A stretch of DNA of 64,000 nucleotides from Mangrovitalea sediminis. Its GTDB lineage: Bacteria; Pseudomonadota; Gammaproteobacteria; Pseudomonadales; Oleiphilaceae. Location of the stretch: positions 310,001 to 374,000 of the forward strand of contig NZ_NTLB01000003.1 of NCBI RefSeq assembly GCF_002514725.1, in the 5' to 3' direction. This document shows positions 1-9,249 of the stretch, one piece after another; the first letter of the stretch is position 1, and each line of letters opens with the position of its first letter. A model generated the notes under the pieces. It saw only the letters and a program-made list of their open reading frames with translations, ran no database searches and had not been told where the DNA came from. Made by a program: the position numbers and the translations under genes.

Positions 1-315
1 GTTGGTTCGCTGGATCTCTTTGCCTTACAGAAATTTCACTTCGAAAGACCGGATTTTGACCGCTTCCCCTGTCTAAACTTGGCCGCAGAGGCGTTTAAAA
101 TGGGAGGCTCGGCACCAGCGGTGCTCAATGCCGCCAACGAAGTCGCGGTGGCAGCCTTCCTGGAAGGGCGCCTGCGGTTCACCGATATCCCTGTCGTTAT
201 AGAAGGGACGCTGGCGGCTTTGGCTGGGGTCGATGCTGACAGTTTTGAGGTGATCTTCGAACAGGACCGTCTGGCCCGGCATCATGCCGAAGGTCTAGTG
301 CGGAACCGATGCTAA
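1..315 (+). CDS. dxr: 1-deoxy-D-xylulose 5-phosphate reductoisomerase, C-terminal part
   Basis: Only the last 104 codons are inside the window; the gene runs in from the left edge. DXR converts 1-deoxy-D-xylulose 5-phosphate to 2-C-methylerythritol 4-phosphate with NADPH in the cytosolic MEP isoprenoid pathway. The visible part has the conserved block [20 protein letters not shown] of the family's C-terminal region, and the TAA stop is at 313-315. The next gene, rseP, follows after 86 bp on the same strand, the usual dxr-rseP-bamA order of gammaproteobacteria. Catalytic and NADPH-binding regions are not visible, so integrity of the whole gene cannot be judged. Confidence 0.93.
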   Translation, partial: VGSLDLFALQKFHFERPDFDRFPCLNLAAEAFKMGGSAPAVLNAANEVAVAAFLEGRLRFTDIPVVIEGTLAALAGVDADSFEVIFEQDRLARHHAEGLVRNRC

Positions 316-401
316 ATCCCGGTGGATCAGCGTCAGATATCAGTTGCCGGTAATCGTTAACCGAGAGTGCGTGACGATCTCGGGCGGCGGGTAGGAGTTG
401 C

Positions 402-1751
402 ATGCACATTATTGAAACTATTCTCTCGTTACTGGTGACCCTTGGCATTCTGGTCACTATTCACGAGTACGGTCATTTTTGGGTTGCGCGTCGTTGCGGC
501 GTTCGGGTGCTACGTTTTTCTGTTGGCTTCGGTAAGCCCCTGTGGTCCCGTTTCGATCGCCACGGAACCGAGTTTGCGGTGGCGGCTATTCCGCTGGGCG
601 GCTATGTGAAGATGCTGGACGAGCGCGAAGGGCCTGTGCCGGCGGACCAGCTTCATCTTGCGTTCAATCGCCAGACGCCGATCAAGCGCATTGCGATTGC
701 CTCCGCAGGGCCGATAGCGAATTTCCTGTTCGCCATTTTTGCGTATTGGATATTGAGCGTTGTGGGCTTTACCACCGTTGCACCTGTCGTGGGGACCGTA
801 AAACCTCAATCGCTGGCTGCACAGGCAGGGCTGCAGAACGGTGATGAAATTACGTATATCGATGGGCAGACGACGCCTTCTTGGCGTCAGGTCAGCATAG
901 CTTTGCTCGAACGGGCAGGCGAGCATGGCACTCTGACCCTGGAAACCTCCCGTGACGGCCAGACGGCGCATCATAAGGTAGCGCTAAATGGGTGGTCACT
1001 GACCGGTGGAGAGCCGGATCCGATTGCGTTGTTTGGTATTCAGCCCTGGCAGCCGGACATCGCGCCGGTCATTGGCGAAGTGCTCAAGGGGCAGGCTGCT
1101 GCGTCGGCTGGCTTGATGGCTGGGGATCGGGTGCTTAGCGTCGATGGACACAAGATCGATAACTGGGCGGGTTTTGTCGGTTGGATAAAAAAGTCGGCGG
1201 GGCAAACGCTGGATGTTGTCGTGTCGAGAAGTGGTCGTGATGTGACGTTACGGATGACGCCGCGCGAATTCACTGCGACCGACGGCAAGAAAATTGGCCA
1301 TATCGGCGCGGCACCGAAAACGGTGAAATGGCCAGAGAAGTACCTGCGAAAAACCCGTTATAACCCGCTGACTGCGATTCCCAACGCGGTTGCGCAGACA
1401 TGGGATGATACCCATGTCACGCTGGTTGCGATCGGCAAGATGTTGACCGGCATGCTGTCTATTCACAATATCAGTGGACCGATCACCATCGCCCGGGTGG
1501 CAGAAGCCAGTGTCAGTTCCGGGTTCGAGGATTTTATTGGGTTCCTGGCTTACGTCAGTATCAGTCTGGGAGTCTTGAACCTGCTCCCGGTGCCCGTCTT
1601 GGATGGTGGGCATATTCTCTATTACGGCATTGAGGCCATCCGCGGTAAGCCCCTTTCAGAGAGCGCCCAGGAAGTGGGGATGCGTATCGGGATTGCGCTT
1701 ATCTTCACTTTAATGGTTATTGCCCTTTACAACGACCTGATGCGGTTGTGA
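402..1751 (+). CDS. rseP: Site-2 intramembrane zinc protease RseP
   Basis: Inner-membrane metalloprotease that makes the second cut in anti-sigma factor RseA and so releases sigma-E during envelope stress; it also clears remnant signal peptides. The zinc motif HEYGH is at residues 21-25 in the first membrane segment. Two PDZ domains follow at roughly residues 115-200 and 210-290. The third zinc ligand lies in the NLLPVPVLDGG motif near residue 400, before the last membrane segment. Length (449 aa) matches E. coli RseP (about 450). The ATG has TAGGAG upstream at 392-396. It lies between dxr and bamA, linking sigma-E control to outer-membrane assembly. Confidence 0.97.
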   Translation: MHIIETILSLLVTLGILVTIHEYGHFWVARRCGVRVLRFSVGFGKPLWSRFDRHGTEFAVAAIPLGGYVKMLDEREGPVPADQLHLAFNRQTPIKRIAIASAGPIANFLFAIFAYWILSVVGFTTVAPVVGTVKPQSLAAQAGLQNGDEITYIDGQTTPSWRQVSIALLERAGEHGTLTLETSRDGQTAHHKVALNGWSLTGGEPDPIALFGIQPWQPDIAPVIGEVLKGQAAASAGLMAGDRVLSVDGHKIDNWAGFVGWIKKSAGQTLDVVVSRSGRDVTLRMTPREFTATDGKKIGHIGAAPKTVKWPEKYLRKTRYNPLTAIPNAVAQTWDDTHVTLVAIGKMLTGMLSIHNISGPITIARVAEASVSSGFEDFIGFLAYVSISLGVLNLLPVPVLDGGHILYYGIEAIRGKPLSESAQEVGMRIGIALIFTLMVIALYNDLMRL

Positions 1752-1873
1752 AAATTGCGCCTTTCCATTTCACATGGATGGACCCGTTATGGGGTTTTCT
1801 ATGTGTAAAGGCGACCGTAACAGGTCCGCGTCTACCAATAATTAACGCATTGCTGACAATAAGGTGACAACGC

Positions 1874-4231
1874 ATGCGGGGCGAGGGCCGTACCCAACAG
1901 GCGTATGACTGCATGAGACATTTTTGGCTCAGAGCTTTACTGATTTTGGTCTGTGCGATGACTTTGGCACAACAGGCCCAGGCTTATGAATTCAAGGTTT
2001 CGGATATCGAAGTGGAGGGGCTTCAACGGGTTTCCGCCGGAACTGTATTCAGTGCGTTTCCGATCGACGTAGGTGACAAGGTTGACGAAGTCAGCTTGGC
2101 GCAGGCGATTCGTACACTCTTTAAAACCGGTCTTTTCACGGATATCAGTGTGGATCGGGATAAGGATGTGTTGATTCTGCATGTTTCTGAACGTCCCTCG
2201 ATTGCGAAAATCAACATCAAGGGCAACAAATCCATCAAAACGGACAAGCTGAAGGAAGGCCTTAAAAACGCCGGGCTGGAAGAAGGGCAGGTGTTCCGAC
2301 GGGCGACATTGGATCGTATCCAGTTGGAAATCCTGCGCTCCTACGTCTCCCAAGGGCGCTATAACGCCAGGGTCAAGGCGACAGCCAAGGAGCTGCCCCG
2401 CAACCGTGTCGACATCAACCTCAAGATCAGTGAAGGCGATACCGCTTCCATCCAGCACATCAACATCATCGGGAACAAGGCGTTTCCCGACAGTCGGCTG
2501 AAAGAACTGTTCGAGCTGAAAACCTCGGATTGGTGGACGTCTTTGTTCAATGACGACAAGTATTCCCGGGAAAAGCTCAGTGGCGACCTCGAGAAGCTGC
2601 GCTCCTTCTACCTGGACCGCGGCTATATCAAGTTCAGCATCGAGTCTGCCCAGGTCTCCATTTCTCCGGACAAGAAGCAGGTATTCATTACCATTGCGGT
2701 GAACGAGGGGCCCCGCTATACCATTCGGGATATCTCTTTGAAGGGCAAACTGATTCTGCCCGAAAAAGAGCTGCGTAAATTTATCCTGGCCAAGCCGGGA
2801 GAAGTCTTTTCGCGGGAGAAATTGACGGCCAGCTCCGATCTCATCTCGAAGCGCCTGGGTACCGAAGGCTATACCTTTGCCAACGTCAATGCGGTTCCGG
2901 TGACCCATGACGATAATACGGCATCGATTACCTTCTACGTCGATCCTGGCCACAGGGTCTATGTGCGTCGAATCAACTTCCGCGGCAATACGGCGACGCG
3001 CGATGATGTCTTGCGTCAGGAAATGTTGCAGATGGAAGGTGCTGTTGCATCGACGGACCTGATTGACAAATCCAAGGATCGCCTGAATCGTCTGGGCTTT
3101 TTCAAGGACGTGAATGTTGAAACACCAGGCGTGCCCGGCAAGGATGACCAGATCGACGTCAATTACAGTGTCGAGGAGCAGCCGACTGGTAGCTTGTCGG
3201 CGTCCTTGGGTTTCTCTCAGACCAATGGTTTCCTGGTCGGCGCCAACGTTGCTGAAAATAACTTCTTTGGTACCGGTCGTCGGGTGTCCTTTGGTGTCAA
3301 TGTCAGTAAATCCGTCAAGAGCGCGAATTTCTCCTTCCTGGATCCCTATTACACGGTGGATGGGGTCAGCCGGGGCTTCACGCTGTTTGCGACAAAAACG
3401 GACTATGCCCAGGAGAATATTTCTTCCTATGTCCTGAACAACTACGGCGGTACCCTGACGTTCGGTTATCCGATAGACAACGTCACGCGCATGAGCTTTG
3501 GGGTCGGCGTCCAGCACCCCAGTCTGAGTGTGGGGACCCTGCCTGCCCAGGAAATTACCAACTTTATTAGCGCGCAGGGTGATGCCTTCAATATCTTCAC
3601 GTTGAACGGCGGCTGGTCACGCGACACACTGAATCGAGGTATCCTGCCCACGGCCGGTTATAAGCACTCGATTTCGCTGGAGCTTGCGGTACCCTTCAGT
3701 GACCTGGAGTACTATAAGGCGACGGATAACTTTAATTATTACTGGCCGATCAATAGGGATCAGACATGGGTCACGCGCTTGAGAACGGCGTTGGGCTACG
3801 GTGGCGGCTACGGTAAGACTGGTTCGCTGCCCTTCTTCCAGAACTACTACTCCGGGGGTATTGGATCGGTGCGCGGCTATGCAACCAATTCGTTGGGTGC
3901 TCTGTCGACGCCTGCCGTGGGTGATTACTCTTCACCCCAGCCATTTGGTGGCAACGTTCTCACTGAGGCCAGTGCCGAGTTGATTTTCCCGACGCCGTTC
4001 GCTAAAGGTTCCCAGTCGATGCGTACCTCGTTGTTCCTGGATGCGGGTAACGTCTTTGATACCCATCGGGGGTTCAATCCGAGTCTTGGCCAGATCAGGG
4101 CGTCCGTGGGGGTCAGTTTTCAGTGGATAACGGCAGTTGGGCCTTTGGGCTTCAGTCTGGCGAAACCGTTGAATAGCCGTAATGGTGACCAAACGCAGAT
4201 CTTCCAGTTCACGCTGGGACAGCAGTTCTAA
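1874..4231 (+). CDS. bamA: Outer-membrane protein assembly factor BamA
   Basis: Central Omp85 subunit of the BAM complex, which folds beta-barrel proteins into the outer membrane. The mature part starts after a signal peptide ending near QQAQA. Five POTRA repeats span roughly residues 35-435, and a C-terminal 16-strand barrel ends in phenylalanine (TLGQQF). The lid-loop motif VRGY (VRGF in many homologues) is present in GSVRGYATNS. Two starts are possible. ATG 1874 has AAGGTG at 1861-1866 but adds 13 residues before the signal peptide; ATG 1913 starts directly at the signal peptide MRHFWLRALL but has a weak ribosome site. I report the first because of its ribosome site. Confidence 0.96.
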   Translation: MRGEGRTQQAYDCMRHFWLRALLILVCAMTLAQQAQAYEFKVSDIEVEGLQRVSAGTVFSAFPIDVGDKVDEVSLAQAIRTLFKTGLFTDISVDRDKDVLILHVSERPSIAKINIKGNKSIKTDKLKEGLKNAGLEEGQVFRRATLDRIQLEILRSYVSQGRYNARVKATAKELPRNRVDINLKISEGDTASIQHINIIGNKAFPDSRLKELFELKTSDWWTSLFNDDKYSREKLSGDLEKLRSFYLDRGYIKFSIESAQVSISPDKKQVFITIAVNEGPRYTIRDISLKGKLILPEKELRKFILAKPGEVFSREKLTASSDLISKRLGTEGYTFANVNAVPVTHDDNTASITFYVDPGHRVYVRRINFRGNTATRDDVLRQEMLQMEGAVASTDLIDKSKDRLNRLGFFKDVNVETPGVPGKDDQIDVNYSVEEQPTGSLSASLGFSQTNGFLVGANVAENNFFGTGRRVSFGVNVSKSVKSANFSFLDPYYTVDGVSRGFTLFATKTDYAQENISSYVLNNYGGTLTFGYPIDNVTRMSFGVGVQHPSLSVGTLPAQEITNFISAQGDAFNIFTLNGGWSRDTLNRGILPTAGYKHSISLELAVPFSDLEYYKATDNFNYYWPINRDQTWVTRLRTALGYGGGYGKTGSLPFFQNYYSGGIGSVRGYATNSLGALSTPAVGDYSSPQPFGGNVLTEASAELIFPTPFAKGSQSMRTSLFLDAGNVFDTHRGFNPSLGQIRASVGVSFQWITAVGPLGFSLAKPLNSRNGDQTQIFQFTLGQQF

Positions 4232-4232
4232 G

Positions 4233-4252
4233 CGGGGAGGGGCCCCTCCCCG
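4233..4252. other. Perfect 20-bp GC palindrome between bamA and skp
   Basis: CGGGGAGGGG is followed directly by CCCCTCCCCG, starting two bases after the bamA stop. The RNA would fold into an 8-bp stem with a GGCC loop. There is no T tract, so it is more likely an mRNA-stabilising or attenuating hairpin than a full terminator. A second, imperfect hairpin (AAAGGG-TGCC pairing with GGCAGCCCTTT) follows at about 4267-4292, before the skp ribosome site. Together they could set bamA and skp protein levels separately within one transcript. Confidence 0.6.
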
Positions 4253-4321
4253 TGGATCGGAAATGAAAAGGGTGCCCTTGTGGCAGCCCTTTGACATAAA
4301 CAACGTTAAGGAGCAATCAGC

Positions 4322-4834
4322 ATGAAGTGGCTAAAGGTCCTCGCGGCCGTCATGATCATGAGTGTGGCGGTGCCGGCGGCAGCCCAGTTGAAGATTGGGG
4401 TGGTCGACCTGCGTCAGGCCCTGTTTACCTCGAATGCCGCCAAGAGCTTCAGCGAGAAGCTTAAGAGCGAGTTCCAAGGCCAGGAAGCCAAGGTTCGCAA
4501 GGTTCATGATGAGGCGCAGAAGCTCAAGGACCGTCTGGATAAGGACGGCGCCATGATGAGCGATGCTGAGCGCAATAAGGTTGCCAGCGATTTCCAGGAT
4601 AAGGTAAAGGAATTCCAATACCTGAAGAACAAGTTGGACACTGCTGTCGACAATCGCAAACAGTCGTTCCTGGACGGTGCAAAGCCTCTGGTTGATCAGT
4701 CGCTGCAGGAAATCGTCAAGGAACGGCACCTGGATATGATCCTGCCCCGCGAGGCGGTTGTTTATGCGCTGCCGAGTATGGATGTGACCGCAGAGTTAAT
4801 CGACAAGCTGAACCATAAACAAAAAGGCAAATAA
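4322..4834 (+). CDS. skp: Periplasmic chaperone Skp/OmpH
   Basis: Periplasmic holdase that keeps unfolded outer-membrane proteins soluble until BAM inserts them. The protein begins with a clear signal peptide (MKWLKVLAAVMIMSVAVPAAAQ). The mature start LKIGVVDLRQAL is typical of Skp, followed by two long charged helices (about residues 45-125) that form the tentacles of the trimer. Length (170 aa) is normal. The ATG at 4322 has AAGGAG nearby. It sits in the conserved place between bamA and lpxD. Confidence 0.95.
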   Translation: MKWLKVLAAVMIMSVAVPAAAQLKIGVVDLRQALFTSNAAKSFSEKLKSEFQGQEAKVRKVHDEAQKLKDRLDKDGAMMSDAERNKVASDFQDKVKEFQYLKNKLDTAVDNRKQSFLDGAKPLVDQSLQEIVKERHLDMILPREAVVYALPSMDVTAELIDKLNHKQKGK

Positions 4835-4903
4835 TCTTCCCCGACCCGTCCCGGCGGCCTCGCCGTTAGGGCGGGCCGGGCGGGTAGCGGAGGGTTGGTG
4901 ACG

Positions 4904-5929
4904 ATGACACAGACGCCTCGAACGCTCGGCGCGATCGCCGAAGCACTGGGTGCACAACTAAAAGGTGATGCCGATGTCGTCATCACCGGGATAGGAACGC
5001 TTCAGTCTTCCGATGCTGGCCAGATCTCGTTCCTGGCCAATGCCACATACGCGCGCTATCTGCCTGAGACCAGGGCGTCTGCGGTTATTCTTAGCGAGGC
5101 CTTTGCGGATCAGTGTCCGACCAATGTCCTGGTTATGGAGAATCCGTATCTCGGCTATGCTCGCCTGAGCCACTGGTTCGACCCCGCGGGCCGGCCTGCG
5201 ACGGGTATTCACCCCTCTGCAACGGTTGATCCGTCTGCTTCCGTCGCCGCCTCCGCATCCGTTGGGGCGGGAGCCGTGATTGAGGCAGGTGCGGTGGTCG
5301 GTGAAGGTGTGATTGTGGGGGCTGGCTCAGTGGTTGGTGCCCGCTGCCATATCGGTGAAGATTCGCGGCTGTGGCCGAATGTCACGTTGTATCACGATGT
5401 TTACATCGGGAAGCGTTGCATCCTGCATAGCGGCGCGATTCTCGGCGCAGATGGTTTCGGTTTTGCCAACGAGCGCGGTGTCTGGCACAAGATTGCCCAG
5501 ATCGGCGGTGTGCGTGTAGGCGACGATGTAGAAATCGGTGCCAACACCACGATCGATCGTGGTGCCTTGGAGGACACGGTCATTGGTGACGGCGTGAAGC
5601 TGGATAACCAGATCCAGATCGCCCATAACGTGCAGATCGGCGCGCATACGGCGATTGCGGCCTGCGTTGGCATCGCTGGCAGCACCACGATTGGCGAATA
5701 CTGTATTTTCGGGGGCGGCTCGGGTGTGGGCGGTCATCTGGAGATTACCGATCGCGTCCATTTGACCGGCATGACGATGGTCACCCGTAGCCTCAATGAA
5801 CCAGGGGTATACTCTTCCGGCACAGGTGTCGAGTCCAATAAACAGTGGCGCAAAAGCGTGGTTCGCTTTCGCCAGCTGGATGATATGGCTCGCCGCCTGA
5901 AAGCGCTGGAGAAGAAATTGAGTGATTGA
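4904..5929 (+). CDS. lpxD: UDP-3-O-(3-hydroxyacyl)glucosamine N-acyltransferase LpxD
   Basis: Third step of lipid A synthesis: transfers a 3-hydroxyacyl chain from acyl carrier protein to the 2-amino group of UDP-3-O-acylglucosamine. An N-terminal uridine-binding domain ([11 protein letters not shown], about residues 1-100) precedes a left-handed beta-helix of hexapeptide repeats (about 105-315) and a C-terminal helix. The catalytic histidine is in IAHNVQIG near residue 242. The frame opens at TTG 4895 and GTG 4898, but ATG 4904 is chosen because GGAGG at 4889-4893 is correctly spaced for it. The result is 341 aa, the family's usual size. Confidence 0.96.
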   Translation: MTQTPRTLGAIAEALGAQLKGDADVVITGIGTLQSSDAGQISFLANATYARYLPETRASAVILSEAFADQCPTNVLVMENPYLGYARLSHWFDPAGRPATGIHPSATVDPSASVAASASVGAGAVIEAGAVVGEGVIVGAGSVVGARCHIGEDSRLWPNVTLYHDVYIGKRCILHSGAILGADGFGFANERGVWHKIAQIGGVRVGDDVEIGANTTIDRGALEDTVIGDGVKLDNQIQIAHNVQIGAHTAIAACVGIAGSTTIGEYCIFGGGSGVGGHLEITDRVHLTGMTMVTRSLNEPGVYSSGTGVESNKQWRKSVVRFRQLDDMARRLKALEKKLSD

Positions 5930-5950
5930 TGAGGTCGAGGCGTTTTCCTG

Positions 5951-6388
5951 ATGATGCGTATTGAAGAGATTATGGAGTATCTGCCCCACCGGTACCCCTT
6001 CCTGCTGGTGGATCGGGTGACCGAGGTCGAGAAAGGGAAGTCGATTGCCGGATACAAGAATATCTCCATCAACGAGGCCTTTTTCAACGGCCATTTTCCG
6101 GGTAAGCCGGTTATGCCGGGGGTCCTGATTCTTGAGGCCATGGCGCAGCTATCGGGTATTTTGGGTTTTGTGACCAACGACAGTAAACCGGAGAACGGTT
6201 TGATTCATTATTTCGCCGGTGCTGATCGCGTGCGTTTCAAGCGGCCAGTGGTGCCAGGGGATCAACTGCGTCTGGAGTCGGTATTGTTGGCGGACAAGCA
6301 TAGTATCTGGAAGTTTGAGTGCCGTGCGCTGGTGGATGGCCAGGTGGCTTGTGTGGCGGAGATCATGACGGCGGAGAGAGAAGTTTGA
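5951..6388 (+). CDS. fabZ: 3-hydroxyacyl-ACP dehydratase FabZ
   Basis: Dehydrates 3-hydroxyacyl-ACP in fatty acid elongation and competes with LpxA and LpxD for hydroxyacyl-ACP, which fits its place among lpx genes. A single hot-dog fold carries the catalytic pair His48 ([12 protein letters not shown]) and Glu62 (LILEAMAQ). Length is 145 aa, as expected. Two ATG codons in a row (5951, 5954) leave the exact start open by one residue. Its TGA stop shares one base with the lpxA ATG (TGATG at 6386-6390), suggesting translational coupling. Confidence 0.97.
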   Translation: MMRIEEIMEYLPHRYPFLLVDRVTEVEKGKSIAGYKNISINEAFFNGHFPGKPVMPGVLILEAMAQLSGILGFVTNDSKPENGLIHYFAGADRVRFKRPVVPGDQLRLESVLLADKHSIWKFECRALVDGQVACVAEIMTAEREV

Positions 6389-7179
6389 TGGCAGGGTCTC
6401 CATTTTCTGGAGTGCACCCCCAGGCGATCGTCGATCCGGCCGCGCGTATCGCGGACGACGTGACGATTGGTCCCTGGTCTTACATCGGGCCCGATGTCGA
6501 GATCGGAGAGGGGACTGAGATTATGTCTCACGTCGTGGTCAAGGGCCCCACCACGATTGGTCGGCACAACCGGATTTTTCAGTTTTCCAGTGTTGGCGAG
6601 GAATGCCAGGACAAGAAATACCAGGGTGAGCCAACGCGTCTGGTTATCGGCGACCATAACGTCATTCGTGAAAGTTGCACGATTCATCGGGGCACCATTC
6701 AGGATAAGGGCGAGACGCGAATCGGCAGTCACAACTTGTTGATGGCCTATGTTCACGTTGCCCATGATTGTGTTGTCGGTGACAATACGATCCTTGCGAA
6801 CTGTTCCACGCTTGCCGGTCACGTGCATGTCGGCGACTGGGCAATTCTCGGCGGCGGCACCATGGTGCACCAGTTCTGCCATATCGGCGCCCACAGTATG
6901 TGTGCCGGTGGCAGTATCGTGCTGAAGGATGTGCCGGCGTACGTCATGGCCAGTGGACAGTCGGCATCTGCGCACGGCATTAATGTCGAAGGTCTTAAAC
7001 GAAGGGGCTTCGCAAGGGAAGATATCGATGCGCTGCGGCGGGCCTACAAAGTGATCTATCGCCAGGGATTGACGCTTAAGCAGGCTATCGAGATGCTGGA
7101 GCAGGATAGCGTTGAGATTGCCGTGGTCAAGTTGCTGGTGGATTCGCTGAAAATCGCCACACGCGGCATCGTTCGCTAG
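6388..7179 (+). CDS. lpxA: UDP-N-acetylglucosamine acyltransferase LpxA
   Basis: First step of lipid A synthesis: moves a 3-hydroxyacyl chain from ACP to the 3-OH of UDP-GlcNAc in the cytosol. The protein is a trimeric left-handed beta-helix with repeated hexads (for example [10 protein letters not shown]) over about residues 1-190, then a helical C-terminus. The catalytic histidine lies in HVAHD near residue 125. The start at ATG 6388, overlapping the fabZ stop, gives 263 aa, nearly the E. coli length of 262. An in-frame upstream start would lie deep inside fabZ and is not credible. Confidence 0.96.
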   Translation: MAGSPFSGVHPQAIVDPAARIADDVTIGPWSYIGPDVEIGEGTEIMSHVVVKGPTTIGRHNRIFQFSSVGEECQDKKYQGEPTRLVIGDHNVIRESCTIHRGTIQDKGETRIGSHNLLMAYVHVAHDCVVGDNTILANCSTLAGHVHVGDWAILGGGTMVHQFCHIGAHSMCAGGSIVLKDVPAYVMASGQSASAHGINVEGLKRRGFAREDIDALRRAYKVIYRQGLTLKQAIEMLEQDSVEIAVVKLLVDSLKIATRGIVR

Positions 7180-7262
7180 GATAATCGGGTATCCCGAAAC
7201 CCGGTGTCGACCGAATGCTATTCGGCAGGCTCCGGGTTTCTTGGTTTTTGGAGCTTCATCTC

Positions 7263-8468
7263 ATGAATCGGGACGTGACTGCGTCCACCAGCGAACGGCG
7301 CGTCACGATTGGTATCGTCGTCGGTGAGGACTCCGGCGACATTCTGGGGGCCGGTCTGATCCGCGCTCTCCGTCAGCATTACCCTCAGGCCCGGTTTGTC
7401 GGTCTGGGCGGTCCTCTCATGCTGGCAGAAGGATTCCACTCCATCATTCCTCTGGAACGTATGTCGGTCATGGGTCTGGTTGAGATCCTAGCCCGGTTAC
7501 CGGAATTCTTTTCGATTCGCCGTCGCTTGATTGAGTACTTCACGCATGTCTGTGCGCCTGATGTCGTTGTCGGTATCGATGCGCCGGACTTCAACCTCGG
7601 ACTTGAGGAAAAGCTGCGTCAGGCGGGTGTGCGGACAGCGCATTATGTCAGTCCCTCGGTCTGGGCATGGCGCCAGAAGCGGGTGCACAAGGTTGCGCGG
7701 GCGGTGGACATGATGCTGACGCTGTTTCCCTTCGAGGCGCGCTTCTACGAAGAGCACCAAGTGCCGGTGACCTATGTAGGGCACCCGCTGGCGGACCAGA
7801 TCCCATTGAGCATCGACCAGGCTGCTGCGCGCGCAGCGCTGGATATCGACGGTGATGCCCCGGTCGTTGCGATGCTACCTGGAAGTCGGGGCGGAGAGGT
7901 TCAGCAGTTGGGGCCCTTGTTTCTGGATGCTGCCCGCTGGCTCCATGAACGGCGGCCGGATCTCCGGTTTGTGGTGCCCTGCATTAATGGCGCCCGGCTG
8001 GCCCAGATGAAGCTCCTTTTGGAAGCGAAAGGCGCCGATCTGCCGGTTAGTCTGGTGCTGGGGCAGTCGCGGGAGGTGATGGCTGCCGCTGATGTGGTCC
8101 TGCTGGCATCGGGTACGGCAACCCTCGAGGCGACGCTGCTCAAGCGTCCCATGGTGGTGGCTTATCGCATGGCGCCGCTGACGTTCAGCATCGTTTCCCG
8201 GTTGGTGAAAATTCGCAATGTCGCGTTGCCGAACCTGCTGGCGGAAGAGCCGCTAGTGCCGGAACTGCTTCAGGACGAGGCGACGCCGGAGCGCCTGGGC
8301 GCTGAAATTATGGAGCGTCTGGAGAACAGCAGCGAAATCGCGCATGAGCAGCAGGCCTTCCTTCGTATTCACGAAATGTTGCGCTGCGGGGCCGATGGGC
8401 GTGCGGCAGAGGCCATTGCGGCGCTCATAGAGCAAAAAGCTCCCCTTAAAGGAGCTGCATTGGCATGA
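7263..8468 (+). CDS. lpxB: Lipid-A-disaccharide synthase LpxB
   Basis: Glycosyltransferase (family GT19) that condenses UDP-diacylglucosamine with lipid X to form the lipid A disaccharide at the inner membrane surface. The family motif [10 protein letters not shown] is near the N-terminus, and the UDP-binding half has LPGSRGGEV and [13 protein letters not shown] chose ATG 7263, preceded by GGAG at 7250-7253, over an ATG at 7215 that adds 16 residues without a ribosome site. This gives 401 aa. The stop overlaps the rnhB start by four bases (ATGA). Confidence 0.96.
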   Translation: MNRDVTASTSERRVTIGIVVGEDSGDILGAGLIRALRQHYPQARFVGLGGPLMLAEGFHSIIPLERMSVMGLVEILARLPEFFSIRRRLIEYFTHVCAPDVVVGIDAPDFNLGLEEKLRQAGVRTAHYVSPSVWAWRQKRVHKVARAVDMMLTLFPFEARFYEEHQVPVTYVGHPLADQIPLSIDQAAARAALDIDGDAPVVAMLPGSRGGEVQQLGPLFLDAARWLHERRPDLRFVVPCINGARLAQMKLLLEAKGADLPVSLVLGQSREVMAAADVVLLASGTATLEATLLKRPMVVAYRMAPLTFSIVSRLVKIRNVALPNLLAEEPLVPELLQDEATPERLGAEIMERLENSSEIAHEQQAFLRIHEMLRCGADGRAAEAIAALIEQKAPLKGAALA

Positions 8469-9097
8469 CCCCCTTTGAGTGTTGTTATGACGGCGTCTTG
8501 CTGGCCGGTGTCGATGAGGTGGGGCGGGGGCCGCTCGCCGGTCCCGTGGTGACCGCTGCCGTGATTCTCGATCCGGAACGCCCCATTGAAGGGCTGATGG
8601 ATTCCAAGCAGCTCTCGGAGCGAAAGCGCGATCGGCTGTTCGACCTTATCAGGGAGCGTTCGCTTGCCTGGAGTCTTGGCCGCTGCGAAGTTGCTGAAAT
8701 AGATCGGCTCAACATCTTCCATGCAACCCTGTTGGCGATGGAGCGCGCTGTGGCAGGGCTGTCGATTGCCCCAGAATATGTCCTGGTGGACGGCAATCGT
8801 TGTCCGAAATGGCACTGGCGCAGTGAAGCGGTGGTCAAGGGCGATGGCCGGGTTCCCTGCATCAGTGCGGCATCTATACTGGCCAAGGTCGCCCGGGACC
8901 GGGAAATGGTTGAACTGGACAGCCGTTTCCCAGGCTACGGCTTGGCCCGTCACAAGGGATACCCCACGCCTGACCACCTACAGGCTCTGAGGGAGCAGGG
9001 GGCGACCTCTATCCATCGGCGCTCGTTCCGCCCCGTTCAGGAAGCGCTGAGTTCAACAAAATCCGGTAGTCAGAGCGATCTATTTGGCGCCGAATAG
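8465..9097 (+). CDS. rnhB: Ribonuclease HII
   Basis: Cleaves RNA strands and single ribonucleotides in RNA-DNA hybrids during ribonucleotide excision repair. Acidic active-site residues include Asp17 and Glu18 in [11 protein letters not shown], a third Asp in LVDGN, and the family motif [13 protein letters not shown]. Length is 210 aa, normal. It is translationally coupled to lpxB. In many gammaproteobacteria dnaE comes next; here the run ends, and a 152-bp gap leads to an amidase gene. Confidence 0.96.
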   Translation: MTPFECCYDGVLLAGVDEVGRGPLAGPVVTAAVILDPERPIEGLMDSKQLSERKRDRLFDLIRERSLAWSLGRCEVAEIDRLNIFHATLLAMERAVAGLSIAPEYVLVDGNRCPKWHWRSEAVVKGDGRVPCISAASILAKVARDREMVELDSRFPGYGLARHKGYPTPDHLQALREQGATSIHRRSFRPVQEALSSTKSGSQSDLFGAE

Positions 9098-9249
9098 GGG
9101 CCGTTTCTTCACCTGTGTCATGTCGTTCTCATAGTCTTCTGAAAGATTATGGTCTATCTTATTAAATTACATCGGAATATACTTGCGCTATCAGTCAGGT
9201 CGTCTATTTTTTAGGCAGAGCCTCGTTGTAGAAATGCAGGATTTGAATC

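Noticed and set aside
1937-3517. 526-codon open frame antisense to bamA
   Set aside because: bamA is certain from POTRA and barrel motifs; the antisense frame has no start signal or recognisable domain. The same applies to the antisense frames at 9298-10818 and 44037-45830.
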